DNA of 64,000 bases, taken from NCBI GenBank assembly GCA_932521035.1, contig OW051494.1:9968001-10032000 (forward strand), written 5' to 3'. The DNA comes from Oscheius dolichura (taxonomy: Eukaryota > Nematoda > Chromadorea > Rhabditida > Rhabditidae). Position numbers and translations under genes: made by a program. This document shows, piece after piece, positions 46,701-56,248 of the stretch. The notes beneath the pieces are model-generated. The model searched no databases and was not told where the DNA came from. It saw only the letters and a list, made by a program, of their open reading frames with translations. Numbering within the stretch: the stretch's first letter is position 1; every line of letters begins with the position of its first letter.

Positions 46701-49700
46701 ATTTCAATAATCTAACATCTGTTGAGTATCTTCAACTGGCTAACAATTTCAACCTGCTATTCGACCAATTTCCAACCGCCTTCGGACAGAACCTGACTAC
46801 TTTCCCCTATATGGATAACTCAACGACTTATTGTATTACGGATAAGGTAGCTGACGAGGACAGAGTACTGCCTCCTCGAAATGAGAACATTATTATCACA
46901 AGTTTTGAAATGATTCGTCTCTGCACCCACATCAAGGGCCCGCTGATATTGAGCGATATAAAGAGCAGCAGTAAGGCGGAACTGTTCCAAGTAGAGGAAG
47001 TGGACGGCTGTGTTACGGTGGAGAATACCCAGCTGACGAGTCTCCGCTTCATGGAAAAAGTAAAAATTACGGGAACTTGTCTTGAAGGACATAAAATTGT
47101 CAACAATCCGGACCTGTGCGCGAGAGGATATCTGGTAGATACGGGAATAACAGTGACCGAGACGGGGAACAAGGAGACCGATTGCCGTGAGTTTCTTTTT
47201 TTTCTTATAGTTTTAAAATCAGCAATTTCATTATCGCAAGGTTACTCTCTCTCTTCCCCTGTTACCTCAACTAGCGCGTTCCAAGAGTGAGAGGAAATTT
47301 TTGGGACCGGCTCGATCCCCCTGCACTCGTAAAGTCTCGGCAGAAGTTTCTTAGCTGGGTATTACTGTTAAAAAAGGCTTTTGCTAGAAGGTTCCCACAG
47401 CGATAACGCGAATTACCCTTTCCCCCTCTCAAAATGTTTGAAAATGGATTCCTGTCTCTGTTTTGCTATTTTTACATTCCAATTTCTCTGTTTTGATATT
47501 TTTACATTCCAATTTCTCTGTTTTGATATTTTTATATTCCAATTTATACATTAGAAGTGGGTAAAATTTAAAGAAAACAATGAAAATGGCGAGAATTAAC
47601 GGTTTTGGCGGACATTTTAATTACCGTAAGCGCTTGGCGCGCGCGGGCGCTCGGGGAACGTTGTTTAGGCCCGTTTTTCTCATTATTTTGATATTTTAAC
47701 TACTAGACATTGTTGTTCTTCTTGATCAACAAATAATTGTGCATTTTTTGAGTCCAAACACCGTAAAAATTACCGTATTTTCAGCGTGTATCCAATCCGA
47801 CGTGGCGAAGACTGGCGGAACAGCCGCCAATTGTGATAGGATCCGGCTTGACAAAGAATTTTCCTGTGATGAATATGATGCTTCGAGACTGGTTGAGGTT
47901 CTAGGACAGCTGATTATAAAGAACTGCACAAATTTGGAGGCGACCTTTCCCAAGTTGAAGAAGATTTCTGTTGATGTTGTGCACACTGTCCCGCTGATTG
48001 TTCTTAACTCCTCGGACCCGCCAAGTTTAGAATTTTTGAAACGGATCGAGTTCCATTCTATTAAGAGCGGAGCCAGTGTTGAAATTCACCCAAAGGTGAG
48101 GACTAATCGCTAGGGCGGTACACCAGGTCCGGGCCAGTAAGGCGCATCCTCGGGGGAGGCGTGTCAGCTTTGCGCTTTTTCAGTGCAATAGCCTCAATAT
48201 ATCAATTACAGTATGCCAACGACTATAGAGCTATTGCATCGGAAAAGCGCAAAGCTGGTGCGCCTCCCCCGAGAATGTGCCTTACTGGCCCGGACCTTGT
48301 GTACCTCCATAGGATTGACTTGATTCTAATCTTGTTTTTTTTTCGTTTCAGATGAGCGTTGAGCAATTCCTCTCAATAAAATATAACTATCGAAATTTGG
48401 CCAGTATTATTCCGCCCGAAGCACCCGGAATCTGTTTCATTGAATCGTCTCAAAGATATGATGATAGCGACTGCCGAACACTAGAGGGCGACCTGGTTGT
48501 GAGAAATGATAAGTGGCCGCCGATGATGAATAACGTCCGCGAGATTACCGGCTGCCTGGTTGTTCAAAATGGGGCTCGTTTGGAATTTCTGAAGAGGGTG
48601 CAGAAAGTCGGAATGAAATGCAAATATGGAGACCGTATAAAGTATCCGCTGAGCCCGAGCCGAGGACTGGAGAAGACGGAAATCGACCAGATGAAGGCGG
48701 ACTACTGCCCACTGAGAGAGGAACGCGAGCGACTAGCTGAAATAATGAAAATGAGCAGTATCAAATTGAGCGGGAAAGAACCACAATGCGGTACGTTTTC
48801 TACCGTATTTCCCTTGGTTCGGAGCAGAAAAGTCCGATCATCTGCACCCGTAAAGTCTCGGCAGTCGGACCATCTTTATTCAAAACTGTTACACATCACT
48901 GGCGCCTTTATACCTTTGTTTTGCCGAGACTTTACGGGTACAGGGGGTCGGGCTATCGAGGACCGAATTCTTCCCTTGAGTACTGTAGTCTTTGGACCCC
49001 GTAAACGCGCTCTATTCAAATTTCCTGTCCATCAGCTGGAAATGGTTCAATTTCCTAATTTTTTCGCGGTTACTTATGGATTTTTCTGTATTTTATCTAC
49101 TTCCCAATAATATTTACCCCATATTTTGAATATATAAACCTAAAATAACATGTGAAAATAGCAAAATAGTGCGCGAGTCAATGATAAGTTCACTGGGACG
49201 CGCTTACGGGCGTTGGGAGGCTACTGTAGGCTATACTTGGCGGAAATTTCACGGTTTATCGGAACTTTTGTTACTTGATTGAAGATTACTGTAAAAAACC
49301 AATGTTTCCTTCTTGGGTCCCGCAGCGAAAGGCGCGAACGGTGAGCTTTTCGTTGAAACGGACTAAATTCGACGGAATATAGTATTTTTCGCTTATTTTT
49401 TCATTTTTTACAAATTTTATTTCAGCAAAAGCCTGTGATAATTTGGCTCAAGGAAATTGTGACAGTTATTTTGGTGATTTGGTCATTACTCCGGATGTTT
49501 ATCTGAAGAATTTGGAAGTCATTTATGGGAAACTGGTTATTGTTGGAACCTTGTTGGAGGAGATTGATTTACCCAAATTAAAGGAGATTTATTCCCCAAC
49601 TGGTTCGTGTTTCATTTGTTACAAAAAAGATACACGAATCCATTTTAGCACCGGCTCTGTTGATTCACAGTAATAACGAGTTGACGTCGTTGAAAATGCC

Positions 49701-50828
49701 GATGTTGACGAATATTACAGCGGCGGATAATGGCCAACCGTTGATAAGAATCACCGGGAATCTGAAACTGAACAAGATGCAGGAGTTCATTCCACCTTCT
49801 TTTTGGCAAAAGTGTGGAAAGAATCCGATGGCCATTTGTTATGAGGATAATTCCGGAAGTATCCGAGGACAAGGTTTGGATTCTTTGATATACCTACTCT
49901 ACCGGCACCCGTAAAGTCTCGGCAGAAGGATTTCTTTTCCTTAGTCTTCCTGGCCTTTTAATTTCATTTCCTGTCGAGATTTTACGGGTGTGGATACGGT
50001 AGAACCCAGAAATGGGGGCAAAAAGGCTCGGCACCCTCGATAGTCCGGTTCCTGCACCCGTAGAGTTTCGGCAGGAAGACCATCTTTATCCAAAACTGTT
50101 AGAAAACTATATATTAGTCCTGCCGAGACTTTACGGGTGCAGGGGATTGGACCATCGAGGGCGGAGCCTCCTGAACTCGGCATACGGTATTTCTTTAGCT
50201 GTTCAACTGAATTTCCTTGAAAATACTATTCACAATTTTTGGCATTTTTGATCTCTTTGAAGGCTAGAAAGACCCGAAAAGCTTGCGCCGGCTTCTTTCC
50301 TCCATTTTTCCACCATACAGTCTAAAAATTCCCTTTTCAGAAGAGTTATTTGGCTGGAATTGGGCTTTACCGATCCTTCTCCTGCTGTTATTCGCCATTC
50401 CGACGGTGGCTTACCTCTTGTATCAAAGAAAACGGAAGAGTATGATTGAAAGGCGAAGTGTCAAGCGCAAGAGACCTGTCTATTCCCATGAGCTGGACCC
50501 GACCCAGTCGCCCTCGGTCACGGCGGTCCCGTCTCGCGGTACTCTGCCAATTGATTCACAAAAGAGCGCTCCATCGCTAAAAGGACGGAGTCTAGCGGTT
50601 TCTAAACGTTCTTCGAGGATTCCGGCCAGGACACCGGCGGTTGCGACTGCTTCCTCAACGACGACGACAACCCCGGTAAGGACTCCCGCTTCCCGGTCGG
50701 CAGAAAGTGAAGGAAGGACTCCTGCCTCTCGGCCTGGCAGGACCCCGGCGACCTCCAAAACAGGAAGAAGTATTCCCTCAACCCCGGGGAAAGACACCGG
50801 CTTCACGGACGGGAACAACGGCCGATAA
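43725..50828 (+). CDS. Receptor L-domain transmembrane protein, complete 12-exon model
   Basis: Exons 43725-43806, 43849-44027, 44073-44178, 44483-44665, 45338-45694, 45737-45949, 46662-47186, 47785-48095, 48352-48790, 49426-49602, 49649-49873 and 50341-50828 join without phase conflict to 1094 residues. There is a signal peptide (ISRLLPLLLLSVGCYG), then repeated L-domain-like units with short beta-helix turns (IHIRGNAKLKRI; RLVNVNFAGHRLLID; LIIKNCTNLEATFPKLKKIS; NNELTSLKMPML) and paired cysteines. One membrane helix follows (WALPILLLLLFAIPTVAYLL), then a basic tail of about 130 residues with four RTPA motifs. No kinase domain is present. This fits the nematode IRLD-type expansion related to insulin/EGF receptor ectodomains, plausibly a decoy or sensory receptor; that function is inference. 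PolyA signal 50943-50948. Confidence 0.88.
44190..44432 (-). repeat. Dispersed repeat family D, inverted copy
   Basis: The reverse complement contains TGCTGATTACGAATAACAAC, ATTAAAAATTATGAAAATG and TTCAGTGAATTTCATCC. It sits in the intron 44179-44482 of the L-domain receptor. Confidence 0.7.
45134..45276 (+). mobile_element. Family A palindromic element
   Basis: TCTGCACCCGTAAAGTCTCG and CGAGACTTTACGGGGGATCG flank a plus-oriented core. It lies in the intron 44666-45337. Confidence 0.88.
46115..46250. repeat. Family E and family A fragments in an intron
   Basis: AAACGATAGAGCTCGATCTC near 46117 matches the opening block of the 10432 tandem repeat. GCAGCACTCGTAAAGTCTCG near 46226 is a family A arm without a partner. 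Confidence 0.5.
46455..46608 (-). mobile_element. Family A palindromic element
   Basis: ATCCCCTGAACCCGTAAAGT and ACTTTACGGGTGCAGGGGGA flank a minus-oriented core. It lies in the intron 45950-46661. Confidence 0.88.
47308..47345. mobile_element. Left arm of a family A element
   Basis: GATCCCCCTGCACTCGTAAA followed by GTCTCGGCAGAAG. The right arm is absent. It lies in the intron 47187-47784. Confidence 0.7.
47455..47544. repeat. Tandem repeat, 3 x 30 bp
   Basis: Three consecutive 30 bp units start at 47455, 47485 and 47515, each beginning TCTCTGTTTTG and ending ATTCCAATT. They differ by single bases. Intronic. Confidence 0.9.
48117..48308. mobile_element. Hairpin element with about 75 bp terminal inverted repeats
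   Basis: The left arm (GGTACACCAGGTCCGGGCC, AGTAAGGCGCAT, CTCGGGGGAGGCG, CAGCTTTGCGCTTTT) is mirrored on the right (GCGCAAAGCTGGTGCGCC, CGAGAATGTGCCTTACTGGC, CCGGACCTTGTGTACC). A 50 bp loop separates the arms. It occupies most of the intron 48096-48351. Confidence 0.9.
48815..48967 (+). mobile_element. Family A palindromic element
   Basis: CATCTGCACCCGTAAAGTCT and GACTTTACGGGTACAGGGGG flank a plus-oriented core. It lies in the intron 48791-49425. Confidence 0.87.
49898..50004. mobile_element. Diverged family A-like element
   Basis: Arms TCTACCGGCACCCGTAAAG and TTTTACGGGTGTGGATACGG are conserved, but the core differs from the other copies. It lies in the last intron of the L-domain receptor. 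Confidence 0.65.
50025..50168 (+). mobile_element. Family A palindromic element
   Basis: TTCCTGCACCCGTAGAGTTT and GACTTTACGGGTGCAGGGGA flank a plus-oriented core. It lies 20 bp from the preceding diverged copy. Confidence 0.85.
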
Positions 50829-51149
50829 TTCGGGAACAGGCAGCACTGTTTCCGGTAGAGAAAGCGACCATCGATAGATTCTGCTCTTTTTTTCCGGACT
50901 TTTATACCCTGTCAACATCGTCAAATCTAATGATTATCGCATAATAAAGTTTGGAATGGGTTCATTCGCTTGTTTTCTTTCCTTTCTGCCGTTTTTTGAG
51001 TAGTTTTGTAGGTCTGGGAGTTATTGGATGGGTTACTGTAGAAAAAGTGGCCTGAAATTCAAAAGCGCGCCATTTTTTAGGCCCTGGTGGACGTTTTCCT
51101 GGTATATGTTTCATAGATAGGAGTACTACAGATGACAGTAGAAGGAATT

Positions 51150-51260
51150 TGAATGAGGAATAAACGAAAAGGTTCGATGTCCATCGCTGTGAGGGAAAGA
51201 ATGAACCGGGGGATGAAGCCCATAAAACCATGGAGATGGCTGCGTCAATGGGCTAATCGT
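51150..51260 (-). pseudogene. Relic 5' end of the secreted cluster family
   Basis: The block AACCATGGAGATGGCTGCGT near 51229, and AATGAACC/GGTTCGATGTCC fragments below it, resemble the upstream and start region of the intact members at 52.4 and 55.0 kb. No coding exon survives. Confidence 0.4.
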
Positions 51261-51264
51261 GATG

Positions 51265-51640
51265 GGATGTACCTGGCTAAAGAAGTGAGATATTCCTCTG
51301 TGGGGAAGGTTTCATAAGGGAGATTATAGCTCAAATTGTAGCACTTGATCTCCTCTACAAATATGTACTTGGTCATATTTACAACATACATGGGCGAATG
51401 CCCGATCGTAACTTATTGTTAGTCAAAGTTTGTGGGCTACAGATTGTTTTCTCGGGGCGCTTGAGAAGTGACTGAGTTCATTAGAACCGTCTTGACGTGC
51501 TCTCCAATATGGTCTTTGAATTTTTGAAATCGGCCAAGAAATGACCGAGATACGGACACAAACACCCGACACTCCCGTCTATGCCCAAAAACGGGCGCGC
51601 CCGAAATTGGGGGCGCCAGTTCAACAGGTTTATTTATTTG
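51265..51640. other. No gene seen; repeat fragment
   Basis: A family E opening block (GCACTTGATCTCCTCTACAA) lies near 51339. The rest is unassigned spacer before the secreted-protein cluster. Confidence 0.3.
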
Positions 51641-51664
51641 ACAACTTTATTAGAGTATGGTAAA

Positions 51665-52357
51665 TCACAGTCCTGTATAGATTTCGATATTAGAAGAGGT
51701 ATCTGTGAAGAAGTATTCGGAAGTAGTGTTGAAGCAGGCTAACTGTACCAATGTGAAAGAAGAGGCATCCTCCACAACTTTAGTTATATTATTTCCGAAG
51801 AAATCTTGGATCTAAAAGGGTAGTTTGTAAAGAACAGTCCGATCCCCTGCCCCCGTAAAGTCTCGGCAAGACAAAGATACAAAGGCGACAGAGTTTTGTA
51901 ATAGTTTTGAATAAAGATGATCCTGCTGCCGAGACTTTACGGATGCAGGGGATCTATCGAGGCCCTACCGTTACAGTATTTCCAGCCACTCGTATTCCCA
52001 AGTACAGTTCATTGCTCATCATTACTTGGCTTCCATCTACCGGAAAGTCCGTTGACACTGCCTAGAATCATTTAATTTGCCTGCAGATCAGTTCCTTACC
52101 GCCCCACTAATCATGTCATAGACCATTAGCCTAGCTGTATTCTGTGGGTACAAGGTGAACTGTGGGTTAAATAAGTAAGCTCCTGTTTCATTGGAAAATA
52201 CAATGTTCATCATGCCGTAGGGCGCAGATGCTCCAACACATCCAACCCGCCAGAAACTGCCATCCGGTGGAATACAAGTATAATTCTTTGCAACTATCAC
52301 ATAATCACACAATGTGAAGTGAAAACCCAGAGCAAAGACGAAAATGCTAAGGTTCAT
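51665..52357 (-). CDS. Small secreted protein, cluster member 1 (intact)
   Basis: Exons 52100-52357, 51975-52061 and 51665-51811 join in phase to 163 residues. The signal peptide (MNLSIFVFALGFHFTLC) is followed by Y-T-C-I-P-P-D-G-S-F-W-R-V-G-C, the shared N-terminal motif of this family. A hydrophilic beta-rich middle with glycosylation-type sites (NET, NNIT, NTT) and the C-terminal NIEIYTGL follow. Nematode CUB-like and similar secreted domains have comparable size and exon layout, but I cannot assign the family. The intron 51812-51974 contains a family A element. The upstream CCATGGAGACGTCAAC block is at 52398-52413. Confidence 0.75.
51835..51965 (-). mobile_element. Family A palindromic element
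   Basis: GATCCCCTGCCCCCGTAAAG and CTTTACGGATGCAGGGGATC flank a minus-oriented core. It lies in the second intron of the secreted protein gene. Confidence 0.88.
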
Positions 52358-52397
52358 CGCTGAGAATGAAACAATGCGTTGGAAAGAGGGAGGAAAA

Positions 52398-52413
52398 CCA
52401 TGGAGACGTCAAC
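52398..52413 (-). promoter_or_regulatory. Shared upstream block with TGACGTC, cluster member 1
   Basis: CCATGGAGACGTCAAC is identical to 54140-54155 and 55031-55046, each 37-45 bp upstream of a family ATG. On the gene strand it reads GTTGACGTCTCCATGG, containing a TGACGTC bZIP/CREB-type half-palindrome. Confidence 0.6.
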
Positions 52414-52556
52414 TGTCAAACGGCTAAATAAAAGCCATATGGCTTGTCAAGGTTCCAAGAAGGTAGATGTTAAAATGTCACGTGGGTTAGAGGCTTTTAT
52501 AGCAGATTGACCCCCTCCCGGAATTTAATAGCGTTTATTCAATGGATTAAAGTAAT

Positions 52557-53229
52557 TCATGGTCCTGTATAGACTTCAATCTCAGCCGTAAAATCCAAAG
52601 ATTGTGTAAAACTATAGCAACCCATCTGTCCAGAGGTGTAAGAGACATCCTTCATAGTTTTGGAGCCGGTCTGGACAACCTAAAACTCTTCCTGCTTTTA
52701 AAATACACCGAGTGTAGTTCTTTTAAAAAAAATAGAGATACCGTAACGGGTCGCAAAACCTTCGGCGCGAGACCTTTTGAGCAAAAATGATAGGGATTGA
52801 CGATTTCGCTCGATTTTTCTTCGCCGGTTGTCGAGAGACAAATGTACGGCAACCCTACTTTTTGGCAAAGATTGTAGTCCGAATTTTCAAAAATTCCCCA
52901 TTTTCCGTAAGGTTGGTCCATCTAGACGGCTTCATTGGACGATTTAGATCAATTTAGATCTTTAAAATTGGATTTTAGACGGCTTTCCTTACCCCACTTC
53001 CTCCAAAAGACATAATAGCCAGACTAGACGTTAGAGTAATGGTAAACTTCATGGTAGTCGATCCTGTCCCATTGATGAGCTCCAGTTTTATCATTCGGTA
53101 GGAAAAAGACGGTCCAATACAGCCAACACGCCAGGAACTTGCAACTAGTGGAATACAGGTATCATTTCGATGGAAATTTCAAATTATGGCGGGAAGAAAG
53201 AGAGAGAGGAGCAAAATGAACCGATTCAT
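52557..53229 (-). pseudogene. Secreted cluster member 2, broken
   Basis: Exon 1 (52993-53229) begins with a signal peptide (MNRFILLLSLFLPAII) and is then cut by TGA at 53179-53181. Downstream the frame continues with the family motif CIPLVASSWRVGCIGPS. The last exon (52557-52679, ending EIEVYTGP) is intact. No equivalent of the middle exon is visible between them; that space holds a family C repeat. The upstream TGACGTC block is degraded near 53270. Confidence 0.7.
52729..52863. mobile_element. Family C inverted-repeat element
   Basis: It starts AAAATAGAGATACCGTAACG and ends GTACGGCAACCCTACTTTT, with GCTCGATTTTTCTTCGCCGG inside. It is the inverted counterpart of 16334-16476. Confidence 0.7.
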
Positions 53230-53626
53230 GTTCAGGGATGAAGGAGCGACGAAACAGAGATCCGGAAACTATGCCGACGACGTTTAGACGACCTAATTCG
53301 GATAGTATATGGAGCCACGTAGTTTCTAATTTATGGTAGCGAGTCCAAAAAGTAGGGATCAAAATTGGAGCATTCTTTTTGGGAGAAAGGCGGGAAACCC
53401 ATGGTGAAGACTTATTTTGCCGGGGAACCCTGTTCCAAAATTGAACCATTTGTGGGTGCAAATTATGCTCCAGAGACTCTAGTTCATGTCTTTTTATGGA
53501 CGTTTACGTTTACATTGGTAAAAGAAAAAAACGTTCTGGACTACTACTGTTAGACATTTTCCATGAAGATCACTCAACTAAAAAGTGGTATTTATCAGAT
53601 AGAAACTGTGTTAGAAAGTCTCTTAC

Positions 53627-54103
53627 AGTAATCTAACTTGAATTCCAAGATACAGCTTACTTTCTGTCCACTGATTTAGGTCAACTGGATAAAGACGCGT
53701 ATCTGCTATCTGAAATGATAATCAGAGAACTTCTGAATTGGCATTGGGCTGGGGCAGTCAACCTTAGCCCCCCCGTTGAGCGACCCGCGGACCTCATCCC
53801 GCCATACCTCCAAGAAAAACAAATAAATACTGTACTCACTATGTAAGCCGATTGATTGTTCATCATTTCAGTCATCCACATTCTCGCTGAACCATTCGAC
53901 GCTAAAGTGATCCTTCCGCTGACAAAAGAAGTAGCTCCTGTTCCTTTGACGAGGTTCGCCATCAGCATCCCAGAGGGAGAAGACCCGCTACAACCAACAC
54001 TCCACCAACTACCGTTTGGCGGTATACATGTTTAAGTGTCGTAGACTTCATTGGATAAAGAGACGAAGGGAACTAGAGCGAGTAATAGGAGAAAGAGGTT
54101 CAT
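53627..54103 (-). pseudogene. Secreted cluster member 3, broken
   Basis: Exon 1 (53840-54103) has a signal peptide (MNLFLLLLALVPFVSLS) and is cut by TAA at 54032-54034, one codon before the family motif CIPPNGSWWSVGCSGSSP. The frame then stays open to a GTGAG donor. A middle exon (53627-53709, LYPVDLNQWTESKLYLGIQ) is shortened at its end, and no terminal exon was found. The promoter block at 54140-54155 is still perfect, so the break may be recent. Confidence 0.7.
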
Positions 54104-54139
54104 GTTCCACGGAGCCGACAAGTATAGGATCTTTGGGTT

Positions 54140-54155
54140 CCATGGAGACGTCAAC
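54140..54155 (-). promoter_or_regulatory. Shared upstream block with TGACGTC, cluster member 3
   Basis: CCATGGAGACGTCAAC, followed by CTTGAGATGATCTAATTTCG and AAGTTATAT. The whole 45 bp is nearly identical to the block at 55031-55075. On the gene strand this gives an ATATAACTT TATA-like box about 30 bp before the TGACGTC site. Confidence 0.6.
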
Positions 54156-54394
54156 CTTGAGATGATCTAATTTCGAAGTTATATGGGTTGTCGTTTCTTT
54201 GAGAAGCATTTATTCATGTTCATCTCTAAAGTTCAGCATCCGTTTCCCCTCAAAATTTAGAATAAACCTGGAGATTACGGTTGGTTCTCTACCAAGTTTT
54301 TTCTCTATACAGTTTTCCGACAAAAATGACTTTATTCTCGAGAAAATAACATCGACATATTCCTCTTGTAGAGTATCCTTCGAAGTACCGTATC

Positions 54395-54986
54395 TCATGG
54401 CCCTGTATAGATGTCAATATCGGGCAGGGCGGCGGTCACTTGATATTTTGGTGTCGAATTAGCGCACAGGACGTTTACCATGGCAAGTGAAACTCCGCCA
54501 TGAGCAACGGCTGACAAGCGTTTTCCGTGGAAATCACTGATCTAAAAATCCCATTAAAAAAAGAAGCAACAGATTCTTACAGTAACATTTGTTCCATTTA
54601 TCTGGAGTCCAAGATACAGCTCATTCCCTGTCCATTTATTGGGATCAGTTGAATAGAATGTTTCGGTTCTCTATAATGATACTCAATTGATTATTGTTGG
54701 TTACTGTACTCACTGTGACCACGTTCTGATTAATAACTTCAGTCATCGACATCGTAACCGACCCATTTGGAATTACAGTTATTTTAGCGTTAAAGAAAGC
54801 AACTCCTTTGCCGTTGACAAGATTCGCTTGCACCAGACCAAAGGGGGAAGTCCCACTGCAACCAACACGCCACAGGCTTCCATTTGGTGGAACACAATTA
54901 TAGTTCTTGTTTAAAGTTTGGATGTAGCTACCATCAGGTATGATGAAAGAAGGAAGCAGCACGAGAAATAGGAAAGAACAGTTCAT
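54395..54986 (-). CDS. Small secreted protein, cluster member 4 (intact)
   Basis: Exons 54714-54986, 54581-54670 and 54395-54541 join in phase to 169 residues. Signal peptide MNCSFLFLVLLPSFIIPDG, then the family motif (NYNCVPPNGSLWRVGCSG), a middle exon with WTGNELYLGLQINGTNVT, and an end exon opening ISDFHGKRLSAVAHGGVS and closing DIDIYTGP. The three exons align one-to-one with member 1. An in-frame ATG in the upstream CCATGG block could add about 20 residues, but the start at 54986 directly precedes the signal peptide. A secreted, rapidly evolving protein; a defence or surface role is only a guess. Confidence 0.78.
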
Positions 54987-55030
54987 GTTCCGTGGATGGC
55001 GCAACGAGGCATAGAAGGATACCCGGAGAC

Positions 55031-55046
55031 CCATGGAGACGTCAAC
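55031..55046 (-). promoter_or_regulatory. Shared upstream block with TGACGTC, cluster member 4
   Basis: CCATGGAGACGTCAAC with the downstream CTTGAGATGATCCAATTTGG and AAGTTATATAG, nearly identical to member 3. It overlaps the tail of the open frame of the neighbouring broken gene (55042-55244). Confidence 0.6.
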
Positions 55047-55280
55047 CTTGAGATGATCCAATTTGGAAGTTATATAGAGTGTCGTTTAGATGTCCGACAA
55101 GATAAAACATAAGCAATTCAAATTTATTGAAGATGTCTTCTTTAATTCTTCTTTCGCTCCCTTTCAAGAAGTAGAGATTGTAGTCTGACAACACGCCGCA
55201 GACTTCGTCCTTCTTGCTTTGAAGGTCAGCTACCACACCGTATTCTGAAATTTCTTATACATTAGTCCTAGATATCAAGT

Positions 55281-55514
55281 TAAAGGAACCCCGAGGGACC
55301 TAGGCGGGTTACTGTAGCAGACAAAAATGAAATTGACCTTTTCATAAAAAAGGAAAGACATCATCCGAATCGGCGTCAAAAACTGAATCGAATGAGCTAG
55401 GTTTCGACCAATTTCTCCTTTTCTGTGAAAAGTATTGTCGCTAAACAGAAAGCGTCCGCGCAGTCGCTGCGGGGCCACTGCGTTCAATCAGGCTAAATCA
55501 AGGAATTCCTTTAA
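55281..55514. mobile_element. MITE-like element, family G, copy 2
   Basis: It aligns with 39448-39688 along its length: AAAGGAACCCCGAGGGACC, CCTTTTCATAAAAAA, GAATGAGCTAGGTTTCGACC, GTCGCTAAACAGAAAGCGTC. The right terminal repeat is eroded. Confidence 0.85.
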
Positions 55515-55805
55515 AGAGACCGTCTCGCACATGAACGTTCGTACACAAAAGTGTGTACGATGAGATAGAGCAGATTTACTGCTATTTGTAAAAAATCATT
55601 TCCGCTCGTTTTTTCCACTATTTCTTGCATTTCTTGATATCAAAATGATCAGCAGAAGCTAGCGAATCATATGCAATAAAGAATAAAATGCGTAAATACA
55701 AAATTACGAGTTTTCAACCAAATTCAAATTGCGAGAAAAGGCGCCAAAGCCTAATTCTACAGTAATTTGTGCCCAACGAAACTAGTGCGAGACTGTCCCT
55801 TTAAA
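55510..55805. mobile_element. MITE-like element with 21 bp terminal inverted repeats
   Basis: TTTAAAGAGACCGTCTCGCAC at the left pairs with GTGCGAGACTGTCCCTTTAA at the right with two mismatches. The interior is AT-rich. It abuts the family G copy in the same intron; the two share the TTTAA border. Confidence 0.8.
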
Positions 55806-56248
55806 CTGCACCTCCACGGAGTTCCTCCAAATCATAGTAAATCTCCAGCTTCATTCTGTCCATTTCTCTAAAAGGGAATGATTAAAATATTGGAAAATGG
55901 AACCAACCCATTCAGTTCTACATTTCTCGCAATGTAATGTCTCCTGTTGGAAAGATATATCCGTCCGGGACACACATCACACCTTCCAGACGACATCAAC
56001 AGATGAGATCAAGGCAGTCAACTAAAGTAAATGAGTGGCGTACTCCAGAGACTAACGTCTTCGTTGTAATTGACCGCCAGGCGCTTTTAAGATAAATGTA
56101 TTTCCATCAAAAACTCCTATCCAAGCAGCTGTGTTCGTGTATTGAAATTCTAAAAGTATAATTGACAGCGGATGGCAGGATATACCCCTGATACAGGGCG
56201 CTTTTTCCACTTCTTCTCCACTTTTCCATTCTACTTCTAGGGGAAAAA

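Noticed and set aside
53162..53461. 99-codon minus-strand frame covering the start of cluster member 2
   Set aside because: It is out of frame with the conserved signal peptide and Cys motif of the family.
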